Assembly (NCBI RefSeq): GCF_037102585.1
Contig: NW_027043824.1
Span: 310,001-374,000 of the forward strand
Reading direction: 5' to 3'
Origin: Saccharomycopsis crataegensis
Taxonomy: Eukaryota > Ascomycota > Saccharomycetes > Ascoideales > Saccharomycopsidaceae
Length of the DNA stretch: 64,000 bases
In this document: in pieces, positions 21,125 to 30,975 of the stretch
How the letters are laid out: every line of letters begins with the position of its first letter
Position numbering within the stretch: position 1 is the stretch's first letter
The notes under the pieces: generated by a model
Database searches by the model: none
The model's input: the letters and a program-made list of their open reading frames with translations, nothing else
Told to the model about the DNA's origin: nothing
Made by a program: the position numbers and the translations under genes

Positions 21125-23113
21125 ATGTCTGGTATTCAAGAACTAACCAATATTCCAAAAAACCCCGTCATCGTTGTTGGCGGGGGTCTTGCTGGACTTT
21201 CTGCCGCCCATCAAGCTTACATGAACGGGGCTAACGTTTTCATCATTGATAAACAAGGCTTTTTCGGAGGCAATTCCACTAAGGCAACCTCTGGTATCAA
21301 TGGTGCCCTCACAAGAACCCAAGTCGACTTGAACATTAAAGACTCTGTCCAGCAATTTTACAACGATACAATTAAATCCGGTAAAAATCAGGCTGATGAA
21401 AAATTGGCTCGAGTTCTAACTTATGAGTCCGCCAGTGCCATTGAATGGTTGCAAGATGAGTTCGATTTAGACCTCACTTTGGTATCTCGTCTTGGTGGTC
21501 ATTCCCAACCAAGAACTCATCGTGGTAAAGATGCAAAGTTCCCCGGCATGGCAATCACTTACGCCTTGATGTCTAAGCTAGAAGCAATCGCTGATAAAGA
21601 ACCATCCAGAGTTTGCATCTCCAAAAAATCTAAGTTGATCGACTTGATCAAAGAAGGTAACGTCTGTAAAGGTATTGTTTTCCTCAAAAATAATAAGGAT
21701 AAGTTTAAGGCGTATGGCCCCGTGGTTTTGGCTACCGGAGGGTATGCTGCTGATTTCACTTCCCCAGACTCTCTTTTGAAGAAATACAGACCTGATGTCA
21801 TGGCTTTATCTACTACCAATGGTAATCATGCCACTGGTGATGGCCAGAAACTTGTCATAAAAAATGGGGGTATAGGTATTGATCTTGAGAAAGTACAGGT
21901 TCATCCAACAGGTCTAGTTGCCCCAAACGACCCACATTCAAAATTCAAATTCCTTGCTGGAGAGGCCCTCAGAGGTGAAGGAGCAATCATGTTGGATGCC
22001 ACTGGTAAAAGATTTTGCAATGAATTGGGAACTCGTGATTACGTTTCTGGTGAGATGACCAAAGTGAAGTATCCAATCCGTTTGGTTCTCAACAGCAAAT
22101 CTGCGAAAAAATTGCCATTCCATGTTTCCCATTATGAATCTAGGGGATTAATGAAAAAGGAATCTGGTGTAAAACTTGCCAAATCCATCGGAATTTCTGA
22201 ATCTCAATTACAAAGCGAATTGGACAAATACAATAAGGCCGCTGCGTACGCTGCTGCAAATCCGAACTCCGAGACAATTGATCCTTATGGGAAGAAGTTC
22301 TTTGACGGTACCCCATTTAATACTTCCGATACTTTCCACGTTTCATTGATTGATAGAGTAGTACACTTTACCATGGGAGGTGTGAAGATTGATCCAAATG
22401 CCAGGGTTTTAACTTACAAAGGTGATGACAAGAATGCGTTTGAACCAATATTGGGACTTTACGCTGCTGGTGAATTGGCTGGTAATATTCATGGTCACAA
22501 TAGATTAGGAGGCTCATCATTATTAGCTTGTGTTTGTTTTGGGAGAGTTGGCGGTAGATCTGCCACTAATTATTTATTGAAAAATTTGTCTAATTCTACT
22601 ACTGGTCTTGGCAATGAACAAGGTACTGGTAGCAGATCGGTTCCAAGATTGAATCAAATTCACTTGCATTTGAACCCTGACTTCAATGGATCTTTGGTTG
22701 TTGATTTTAATAATATCAATGCCCCAAATTCTACCGTTCCTATCGAACCCAATCCAAAGAAGGAAAGTTTCACTGCTCCAGCAGAATCTGAGCCTCCAAA
22801 GGAAAAGAAAAAAGAAGTGCCATCCATCTTAACCAATAAAGGATTTGCCATCCCGGCTAAGTACATTAGCTTAGAAGAGCTCTCGAAGCATAACACTGAG
22901 AGCTCTTGTTGGATCGCTGTGAAAAATGTTGTATTAGATTGCACAAACTTTTTTGATGATCATCCAGGTGGTAAGCAATCTTTGATGAATTTTGCTGGTA
23001 AGGATGCTACAAAAGCCTTTGAGATGTTGCATGATGATGATGTAATTCCAAAATACGCTGCTTCGACAGTTATCGGTGTTTTGAAGGGTAAAAAGCCGGA
23101 GTTGGATATATAA
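21125..23113 (+). CDS. Soluble fumarate reductase with C-terminal cytochrome b5 domain
   Basis: Flavoprotein of the FRD1/OSM1 family, reducing fumarate to succinate to reoxidise reduced flavins. 662 residues. The Rossmann motif VVGGGLAGLSAA is at about 17-28 and FGGNS follows; the family blocks RTHRGKD, VQVHPTG, HGHNRLGGSSLL and FTMGGVK are present. After a Pro/Lys-rich linker (about 545-580) comes a cytochrome b5 fold with HPGG: haem ligands His613 and His636. S. cerevisiae Osm1/Frd1 lack this extension, but fused forms occur in other fungi. No clear N-terminal targeting peptide, so probably cytosolic. Electron entry through the b5 haem is inference. Confidence 0.93.
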   Translation: MSGIQELTNIPKNPVIVVGGGLAGLSAAHQAYMNGANVFIIDKQGFFGGNSTKATSGINGALTRTQVDLNIKDSVQQFYNDTIKSGKNQADEKLARVLTYESASAIEWLQDEFDLDLTLVSRLGGHSQPRTHRGKDAKFPGMAITYALMSKLEAIADKEPSRVCISKKSKLIDLIKEGNVCKGIVFLKNNKDKFKAYGPVVLATGGYAADFTSPDSLLKKYRPDVMALSTTNGNHATGDGQKLVIKNGGIGIDLEKVQVHPTGLVAPNDPHSKFKFLAGEALRGEGAIMLDATGKRFCNELGTRDYVSGEMTKVKYPIRLVLNSKSAKKLPFHVSHYESRGLMKKESGVKLAKSIGISESQLQSELDKYNKAAAYAAANPNSETIDPYGKKFFDGTPFNTSDTFHVSLIDRVVHFTMGGVKIDPNARVLTYKGDDKNAFEPILGLYAAGELAGNIHGHNRLGGSSLLACVCFGRVGGRSATNYLLKNLSNSTTGLGNEQGTGSRSVPRLNQIHLHLNPDFNGSLVVDFNNINAPNSTVPIEPNPKKESFTAPAESEPPKEKKKEVPSILTNKGFAIPAKYISLEELSKHNTESSCWIAVKNVVLDCTNFFDDHPGGKQSLMNFAGKDATKAFEMLHDDDVIPKYAASTVIGVLKGKKPELDI

Positions 23114-23710
23114 GTGAAATCCTAGACTACAAGAAAATGTTTCTTTCTCAGACGACAATAACCGTGTGAAGCCATCTATGAATAATAGTTAACACAAACA
23201 TGAATGACATGATGCTGCTAGTATTCTTTTTTCTTTTTTGTTGTTGTTGTTTATTTTTTGTACCTCATTCTGTTAACAAGGCTGCGCGGTAAAAGAAAAC
23301 ATTTCTTGAGAAGTTACCGCTTCGCTAGGTAGTAGTATGAAATGAAAAAAAAAAAAAAATAAGAAAAATAAATATTCTTTGATATCTTTTCATGCCTTCT
23401 GTTTCTTGTAATTGGCTAATATATGATGTATTAGTATTTCATTTTCTCATAAAGAACAGCGGATTTTTTTAAATTACAAGATTCAAAATATTGCTGATAA
23501 ACAGAATATCATTAAATAAGATACCAACTTCCAATTCAAACTATGGGATATATACTGAAGCTTTCAATATTACAAATCAAAAATATCAAAAAATCAGACC
23601 CGTCTCCATCTTAAATATCCAGTCATAAAAGTATATAGTGTCATAATGTGGTCATCAAAAATCCGTACAAATTACACTCTCAAAAATTGGACAGTTATAG
23701 CTTCCATTGT
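23114..23710. other. Convergent 3' region, fumarate reductase / nitronate monooxygenase
   Basis: About 600 bp, AT-rich, with A-runs and a strong imperfect hairpin (23286-23320). No open frame of interest. Confidence 0.65.
23286..23320. repeat. Nested inverted repeat (hairpin)
   Basis: GCGGTAA (23286-23292) pairs with TTACCGC (23314-23320) and, immediately inside, AAGAAA (23293-23298) with TTTCTT (23302-23307). The result is a 13-bp stem with a one-sided GAGAAG bulge and a 3-nt loop. Confidence 0.7.
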
Positions 23711-25072
23711 TTAAGCTTCCCAACCTTTCAATTCCTCACCCAATTTTTCAATAATCTCCTTTGCTGATTTCCCGACTTCTATTTCTCCATACCTTTTCCC
23801 ACAAAGGTAAAACCCAATATCGGTCTCATCAAGTTGTGCAGATTCCAAGGCGGTATTAAGACCCTTAAAAGCTTTGTAGCGATACCCATACTCTGGTAAA
23901 TCTGTACCTGGAGATTTGGTATTTTTTTGTAACGTTCCAATAAATGGTGTAACAATAGTACGAGCTGGTTTACCTGATACTAACGGAGTCATGGTGGTCG
24001 AAGGTAATTGAAAGTTAGCCCCTTTCTCAATTTTTTCAGACACAATCTTAGCGACTGAGTTTGTAGCAGCATATTTCGAGCCACTTTTCAATTTTTCAGG
24101 GCATCCTAAGAATGCTGTACCCATTTGCACTGCTGATGCTCCAAGTTTCAAATATTCTTTAATATCATCACCATTAATAATGCCACCGGCAGGGATCAAA
24201 TATACAGATTCCTTACCTCTAACGATTTCCTCACTATCGAGGAGTTCCTTCACTTGTTTGAAAAGGTCCATGGTGCTTAAGTTATCATCATCTTCCTGCT
24301 TAACCAAGAAATTACCTCTGTGACCCCCTGCTTGATAGCCCTGGAGCACTAAACCGTCAACGTTGTTTTCAATTGCCAATCTTGCTTCTGAGGTGGAGGT
24401 AGCGGTCACAAGGATAGTCACGCCTAAATCATGGAGCTTATTAATGGTCGAGCTTTTAGGAATCCCGAAATGAAAGCTCATGACTTTTGGTGTCAATTCG
24501 GGATGATGATTCAAATAAGAGATCAATTCGTCGATTGGTGCGGGATCTTCACAGTTTGCTATTTTAAGATGACGGCTTTTTTCGGTTGCAATCTCGAATT
24601 CTTTGAAAGAAACATTGCCATTACTGAACTGAACGTCGTTAAGAAGGCCCTTGCTTTTGATTTCTGACAACCGTGATTTCTCGGACCCGGGATTGGTGGA
24701 TAAGAAAGTTTCGACGTAAGAATCAATAAACAATGACCACCAATTCTCAATTTGGGTTTTGTTTGGAGGTTGAACAATGTCATGGCAGAAGAAATTCATG
24801 TTTGCTGGTAATTGGCAACCTTCTTGACTGCTGCCTGGTTCGAGATTGGTTTTCGGCAATAAGGTCTTAAATGTCAGTAATGCATCCACCAAAGAGCTGG
24901 TTGATTTTGTTAAATCATAACCCGAGGCTGGAATTGACCCCAATGCCCCGGAACTTGACACATTCGCCGCAAGTTGAAGGGACACAACTCCGGCCATTGG
25001 GGCTTGGATTATTGGAAGCTTAAGACTAAGCATCGAGCAAAACTTGTGGGACAATGAAGATTTTCCACTCAT
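23711..25072 (-). CDS. Nitronate monooxygenase (2-nitropropane dioxygenase family)
   Basis: FMN-dependent TIM-barrel enzyme that oxidises alkyl nitronates such as propionate-3-nitronate. 453 residues. The FMN and active-site signatures are IIQAPMAGV at the N-terminus, LQGYQAGGHRG with the catalytic-base candidate His251, PAGGI and GASAVQMGTAFL. Length is longer than class II bacterial enzymes and like fungal class I enzymes. The C-terminal block ending KGWEA is family-typical. Start ATG at 25072 precedes a short polar leader. Convergent with the fumarate reductase. Confidence 0.92.
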   Translation of the reverse strand: MSGKSSLSHKFCSMLSLKLPIIQAPMAGVVSLQLAANVSSSGALGSIPASGYDLTKSTSSLVDALLTFKTLLPKTNLEPGSSQEGCQLPANMNFFCHDIVQPPNKTQIENWWSLFIDSYVETFLSTNPGSEKSRLSEIKSKGLLNDVQFSNGNVSFKEFEIATEKSRHLKIANCEDPAPIDELISYLNHHPELTPKVMSFHFGIPKSSTINKLHDLGVTILVTATSTSEARLAIENNVDGLVLQGYQAGGHRGNFLVKQEDDDNLSTMDLFKQVKELLDSEEIVRGKESVYLIPAGGIINGDDIKEYLKLGASAVQMGTAFLGCPEKLKSGSKYAATNSVAKIVSEKIEKGANFQLPSTTMTPLVSGKPARTIVTPFIGTLQKNTKSPGTDLPEYGYRYKAFKGLNTALESAQLDETDIGFYLCGKRYGEIEVGKSAKEIIEKLGEELKGWEA

Positions 25073-25554
25073 CTTTGTTATATCTAATTTGATCTTAAAT
25101 CAATAGTCGCTGTAGATTATTATTCTATTTAAGCTGTATCACAAAGATGATAGTCCTCTCAAAAGAAGGAAGAAAAAAACAAGAGAAAAAATAGATTTTG
25201 AACAACCCAATGACGTCTGTCGGACACCATGAACACAGAAATCAAGAAATTATATAAATCCCCCAGGGTCATTGGTGCGTATAGAGGGGGAACAACAACT
25301 TTTGGTGCACTATTCACATGGGTGGTGCAGTGAGGATAAAGAGTCCAGATATATAGAAGAATATACAAGTGAAATATTTGGCACATTAATGAGCTCTCAC
25401 AAATTATTTATTGAAGAGTTTCACAGCAATTCCATGAGAAAAATAAAACTATGGAATTTAATGGTTTGGAATGTGATGAGGGTGGTTTATAGGAACTACT
25501 TTGAACTAATGTAGAATATAAGAACATGAAATGAAACTGAAATTCATTCTTTAA
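25073..25554. promoter_or_regulatory. Upstream region of nitronate monooxygenase
   Basis: AT-rich, without a supported gene. It separates the monooxygenase promoter from the decayed nuclease-kinase fragment. Confidence 0.5.
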
Positions 25555-26245
25555 TTTTTTATTTTTTCCAATAGTTTCCAAAATTCTTCATTTTTACCTT
25601 CCAAAGCTTCATGAACAAAAGCAAGCTCCGGAGTAAACAAAACTTTTCTATCGGTTCTGCCAAGTTTTCATCATATTTATTAGCCTTTAGCTTCCAATTT
25701 TCATTCACGTCTTTTTTCAAGTGTCTCATCATACTGTCCTTCAATAAAATCAATTTCCTCTTCCTTGCTGATATCAAATGCAAAATTGAAATAATCATAT
25801 ATCAAAGCTCTGTTAATGAAGCTACAAGTATATTTTTGTTGGGTTGAATTGATCTAGTTCATTCCGGTCAAAATCAATGATAACAAGAGCCGATTCGTCA
25901 GAAAATATCCCGATGGGACCCCCTCTTGATGCCCACCATCGACTATTTTTTGTTGTGGAAGTTCGATAAATTCTTGATATTTTATTTTTTAATTGGCACT
26001 CTTCTTTGTTGTTCCACTTCGCAGCTTTTTCTAGGAAAATGCTCTTCTTGAATACAAATCTTAGGGTCACAAAGATGCCAAAAAACTGTACCTCAAAACC
26101 ACTCACTCAAACTGTCCAGGAAATTGTAAACAGTATCAGTAAAGTCTCATTTACTGGTATCTAAAGTAGAGAAATCAAATTAGATTTCAGGAAATGAACC
26201 TTTTCCACGCCTTCTAAGGCGGTAAATGTATTCTCTGGTTTATAA
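25555..26245 (-). pseudogene. Fossil copy of the nuclease-kinase family
   Basis: Minus-strand segments resemble, in family order, the FDFSTL region, the GIFVTLRFVFK segment, the SDESALVIIDFDRNEL segment, the NENWKLKANKYDENL segment and the extreme C-terminal FW.LLEKI tail. The nuclease motif and the kinase catalytic loops are not found, so most of the body is gone. It is broken at several points and clearly old. Confidence 0.75.
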
Positions 26246-26660
26246 CAAAGAAATGATTTTTATATAGCGGGAGTATCAACCTCATATTTCATTTGTCCTT
26301 GATGTTTACTATTCACTTGGGCATTAACGCAACATTGGCCAAAAGTATATAATTCCCTGTAGCTTAAATGTCCCTCAAAAAAAAAAAGGAAAGAGAAGAA
26401 CAGATTGAATCATCAACCAGGACTATACATACCTAACAGGAACCGTAACTTTCTTATTGGACTGAGTCGATCGATGGTAGATCAAAAGGGACTGTTTCTT
26501 ATCAGTGAGTCCACGGGGCTTCAAACACAAGGGTGTGGTGTTTTTTTTTTTCGCCTATAAACAAGTTTTTTTTTTTTTTTTTTTGTCATTCTCGTCCTGT
26601 CATTATTTGTCTAATCTTCGATATTGGGTGCCTCTGAAAAGTATATTTTGCAAATAGAAT
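26246..26660. promoter_or_regulatory. Upstream region of VHC1
   Basis: Contains T-runs close to the VHC1 start (about 26539-26585), typical of a nucleosome-free yeast promoter. No sign of the CACGTG block found upstream of the whole nuclease-kinase copies. Confidence 0.5.
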
Positions 26661-29349
26661 ATGCCTACACAGGATCCGATTGCTCATGAGAGGACATCTT
26701 TGCTTCCTGGCGCTCATAGTATTGATGGGGCAGATGGGGCAATGACCACTAGCTATATGAGCGTGCCGCCTGTCAAACCATTATCATCTAGTCTGAATAA
26801 AAATGGAAAACGCTCAAAAGCTGCGAAACACATAGGCACAACCACGACAGAGAAAATCTTTCAGAATGATAAAAAGTTGGCAGAAAAAATCCAAGAAGAA
26901 TCTCCAAAGTTGGATACCTACTCGGGAGTGTTTTTGCCAACCGCACTCAATGTGCTTTCGATCTTGATGTTTTTACGGTTTGGGTTTATTGTTGGCCAAT
27001 TGGGGATCATCGGATCACTTTTCACTTTGGGATTATGTTATACAATCAACCTCCTAACTACTCTTTCGGTTTCAGCTATTGCAACTAATGGTGTTGTCAG
27101 AACTGGGGGAGCTTACTATATGATCTCTCGTTCTTTAGGCCCTGAATTCGGTGGTGCAATTGGTCTTATTTTCTACTTTGGCCAAATTTTGAATGCTGCA
27201 TTGAATGTTGTTGGTCTAATTGAACCTTTAGTAAATAATTTCGGGGCAGCTAATGGGTCAATGTGGCCAGTGTTGCCAGATGGTTATACTTGGAATATTA
27301 TTTACTCAACTGTGATTTTATTTCTATGTGTGGCTATCAGTCTTGTTGGATCAGATATGGTGTCTAGGGCGGCATTATTATTATTTATTTTGTTGATGAC
27401 TTCCATCTTGTCGGTGCCAATTTCTGCCATCTTCATGCCATCCTTTAATGTACCTGGCTTCGATGATGTTTGGTACTCAGGAATCAGCTGGCATACATTC
27501 ACAGAAAACTTGTTGCCACATTTCACCTCCCATGCCGCTGGCTCTCAACTAGACACTAAAGAAACTTTTGCTGATTTGTTTGGAATTTTCTTCTCGGCCA
27601 CTGCGGGGATCTTGGCAGGTGCCAGCATGTCAGGATCTTTAAAGAATCCATCTAGAAGCATCCCAAAGGGCACTTTATGGGGGCTATTGTTAACTTTTTT
27701 CTGCTACGCATTAATAATCATATCTTTAGGAGTTTCTGTGCCCCGGAAATTATTGTACAGTGATGTGCAAGTGATTCAAACCGTTAACTTATCACAAGTC
27801 ATTATTGTGGTTGGTGAAGTTTCCACCTCTTTATTTTCGGTAATAATGGGGGTGGTAGGTGCCGCCGAAATTTTAGCTGCCATTTCTAAAGATTCTATAA
27901 TCCCTGGACTATCCATTTTTGCCGCCAAAAATTCTAATCCAATTAATGCAATCATTGTCTCTTGGCTTTTGATTCAAGCGTTTTTATTCGCTAACATTAA
28001 TCAAATTGCAACCTTAATCACTATGGCATTCCTCATGACATTCATTGTTATCCATATTGCCTGTTTCTTACTTGAGGTATCCGCAGCTCCAAACTTTCGT
28101 CCGTCATTCGATTATTTTAATCGTACTACTGCGGCGTCAGGGGTCATTTCATGTTTTATTGCCATGTTTATTGTAGATGGTATATCTGCTAGTATGATCA
28201 TCATGTGTTTGTTATTTCTTATCATTCTCATTCATTATGTCTGTCCACCAAAATCATGGGGTGATGTTTCTCAAACTTTGATTTATCATCAAGTCAGAAA
28301 GTATTTATTGAAGCTTCGTCAAGATAATGTTAAATACTGGCGTCCTCAGATATTGTTATTGGTGGACAACCCGCGTACCTGTTGGAACTTGATGCACTTT
28401 TGTAACAATTTGAAGAAAGGGGGTCTTTATATTTTGGGACATGTGATTGTTAGTAGTAATAATTTTGAGGAAAATTACGACAATTATGTTAGTGAAAAGA
28501 ATGCCTGGGTTAAGTTGAGGGATAGCTTACAATTGAAGGCTTTCGTTCAGTTTTCTTATGCCGCATCGCTTCCATGGGGAATCAGAAATGTGTTTCTAGG
28601 ATCGGGTTTGGGAAGTATGAAACCAAATATTATTGTGATTGGTTTTGTTGATTTGAGCAATAGAAAAGTCATTAATACAAACCTTCAGCCGGATCCAATC
28701 AAAGCGGAGCCAACCCTTGTGCCTCGTAATATTGAGAAACTCAATGCAGCTTATACCAACCAAGGAAATGTTTCGGCATTCAAATTGCCCACCGACGCTG
28801 TGAAAAGGGATGAAAAGCGAATCAAAATTACCGAATGGGTCCAGTGTATTGAGGAATTATTATTGATGAAGGCAAATGTTGCCGTCGCGAAAGGGTTTCC
28901 TAGATTAGAAATTCCAGATAAAAAAGCACCAGAACTTGATCATGATGAGAAACAAATTATTGATTTGTATCCGATCCAAATGTCCGCAGAAATTGCAGAA
29001 AAGTCCGGAAAAACAATTTTGAGTACTAATTTTGACACTTACACTTTGATTTTACAATTGGGTGCAATTTTGATCACCGTTCCCCAATGGGAAAGAACTC
29101 ATAGATTGAGAATTGTGGTGTTTGTTGAAAACCTTGAAGATGTGGATGATGAAAGATCGCGCGTTACTCAACTTTTAGGGGTGCTACGGATTAATGCTGA
29201 AGTCTTGGTTCTATGTTTCAATTCCCTGAGCTATTCGTTCTACGACTACATCATGAAAAATAAATATACCGACAAAAGAGTAGTTAAGAAGGTGAATAAG
29301 GTATTACAAAGCAATGAATGGTGGAAAGCAATTACAGAATTGCGAATTG

Positions 29350-29381
<32 letters not shown>

Positions 29382-30617
29382 AAGACCACACACTTCCAAG
29401 ATATATTATTTTCGCCATCTTTTGGTAACCCACAAACTTTGGAGCATAATCTTGCGATCAACAAAAATAATAATATACCATTATCTAAGTTGCAACGTCT
29501 TGGGGTGAACTTTAGAATGAGAACCAATAAATTGCTAAGTGCGCACGTTGGTGAAGGAAATCCTGTATTCAGAGATGAAGATTCCAGCTCGGATCTGGAT
29601 GATGGATATTCTGATACTGAAAGCGCCATTGGCTATGACAGTGATCCTGAACCATCTATTCGTCGATCGAGCTTAAAATATTCGCAAGATCATGTTCCAA
29701 CATTAGCATCAGAAAGAAGAAAGAGAAGAAAGACGTTTTCTTCCTTGATAATAGTGCCTCCAAAGACGAGATTGCGTGATTCTCAAGCCGTACCAAAAAC
29801 ACCGAAATCTCCATTCTTGGAATCCACCGGTCCGTCAATTTCGGTTCCTGCAATTAGTTTAGAAGACTCTACCGAGTTGGAAGGTGAACCAATGAAAAGA
29901 CCAGTATTGTCCCGTCAAAGCAGTAGACATTCATACACCAGTCTCAGAAGTCAAGCTAGACCTAATTTCACGTCCCAGACTCTTCCGAAATCCAAAGTAA
30001 ATGAAGATGCCGATGGTAATGAACCATCTATCATTTTCACCAATGATGGGGATGATGCTTCTTTGAAAAGTAAGAGTTCTGGCATGAGGTTAGCGAGTGC
30101 TCAAAAAAGAGTTCCTTCTAAGGTTTTCGATAAAGAAAGGCTTACGAAGAAAGAAAATGATACTGTTAATTATGCAGGGGTTTCTGATCACGAATCTACG
30201 TTTAGTTGTCCATCTGATGCAGAAGAGGTGTATGATGATACTCGCCAGAACAAACTGGTTTTGGAACGGATTTCCTCATATCCTCTGGAATCTAGCGAAG
30301 ACTCAGGTGAGGAGAGCGATGATCATGACATAATTTCTTCTGATTCCACAAGCAACTTGGAGGAGTTTGATATCAATAATTTGACCTTCAATGATGTTCC
30401 GGCAAGAGCCCAACATTTGATTTTGAATCAATTGATGATGAAGTGCTCTAAAAACTCTTCCATTATTTTCACTACTTTACCGACCCCTCCGGCTGGCTGT
30501 CATAAGAACAAAAAGGACGCTGTTGAATATGTTGAGACTTTGGACTTGTGGTGCAGTGGACTACCACCGATATTTTTGATTAACTCAAGAACCATGACTG
30601 TCACTACTGCGTTGTGA
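26661..30617 (+). CDS. VHC1: Vacuolar cation-chloride cotransporter (Vhc1)
   Basis: SLC12/CCC-family K+-Cl- cotransporter of the vacuolar membrane in yeast. 1318 residues. Polar N-terminus with ERTSLLPG (dileucine-like sorting signal), then about twelve membrane segments from [18 protein letters not shown] (about 92) to about 530. Family blocks are [17 protein letters not shown] and the gate region [27 protein letters not shown]. The remaining 780 residues form the cytosolic CCC C-domain with a QQQ tract near 896-906 and long Ser/acid-rich insertions (about 970-1230) before the conserved end with [18 protein letters not shown] and a final TVTTAL. Start ATG at 26661 is the only candidate. Confidence 0.94.
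29347..29380 (+). repeat. (CAA)n polyglutamine tract inside VHC1
   Basis: Eleven consecutive CAA codons, a perfect and probably length-variable microsatellite in the C-domain. Confidence 0.9.
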
Positions 30618-30975
30618 TGAGATGTTTTTTTTTTGCTTTTTGTTATTTCTGTCGCTTTTCTTTTTTCTTTTCTTTTTCTCTTTACTGGGTTTTCAATAGT
30701 TGGTTACGATACGTTTTTATTTTTTATATTTCCGTTTTATAGATATTGTTGTTTAGACGAGGTTTTATTTTCCCATTTGTTGGATGTTGTATGTAGATTG
30801 AGAGGGAGGTTGGAGTATTATCTGTCTGGGGTGCGCAAAAAAACTGAAATTTCACTCGGAGTTTCGAACAATTTTTTTTTTTTTTTTTTTTTTTTGATAT
30901 TTATGACTTATTTGTGGGACACACACTGACAAACCTGGACCTTGTATAAGGATACAAAAAAAAAAAAAGGATAAG
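30618..30975. promoter_or_regulatory. VHC1 3' region and TMA108-type promoter
   Basis: Pyrimidine-rich with a 23-nt T-run (about 30872-30895) and an A-run just before the ATG. No gene supported. Confidence 0.55.
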
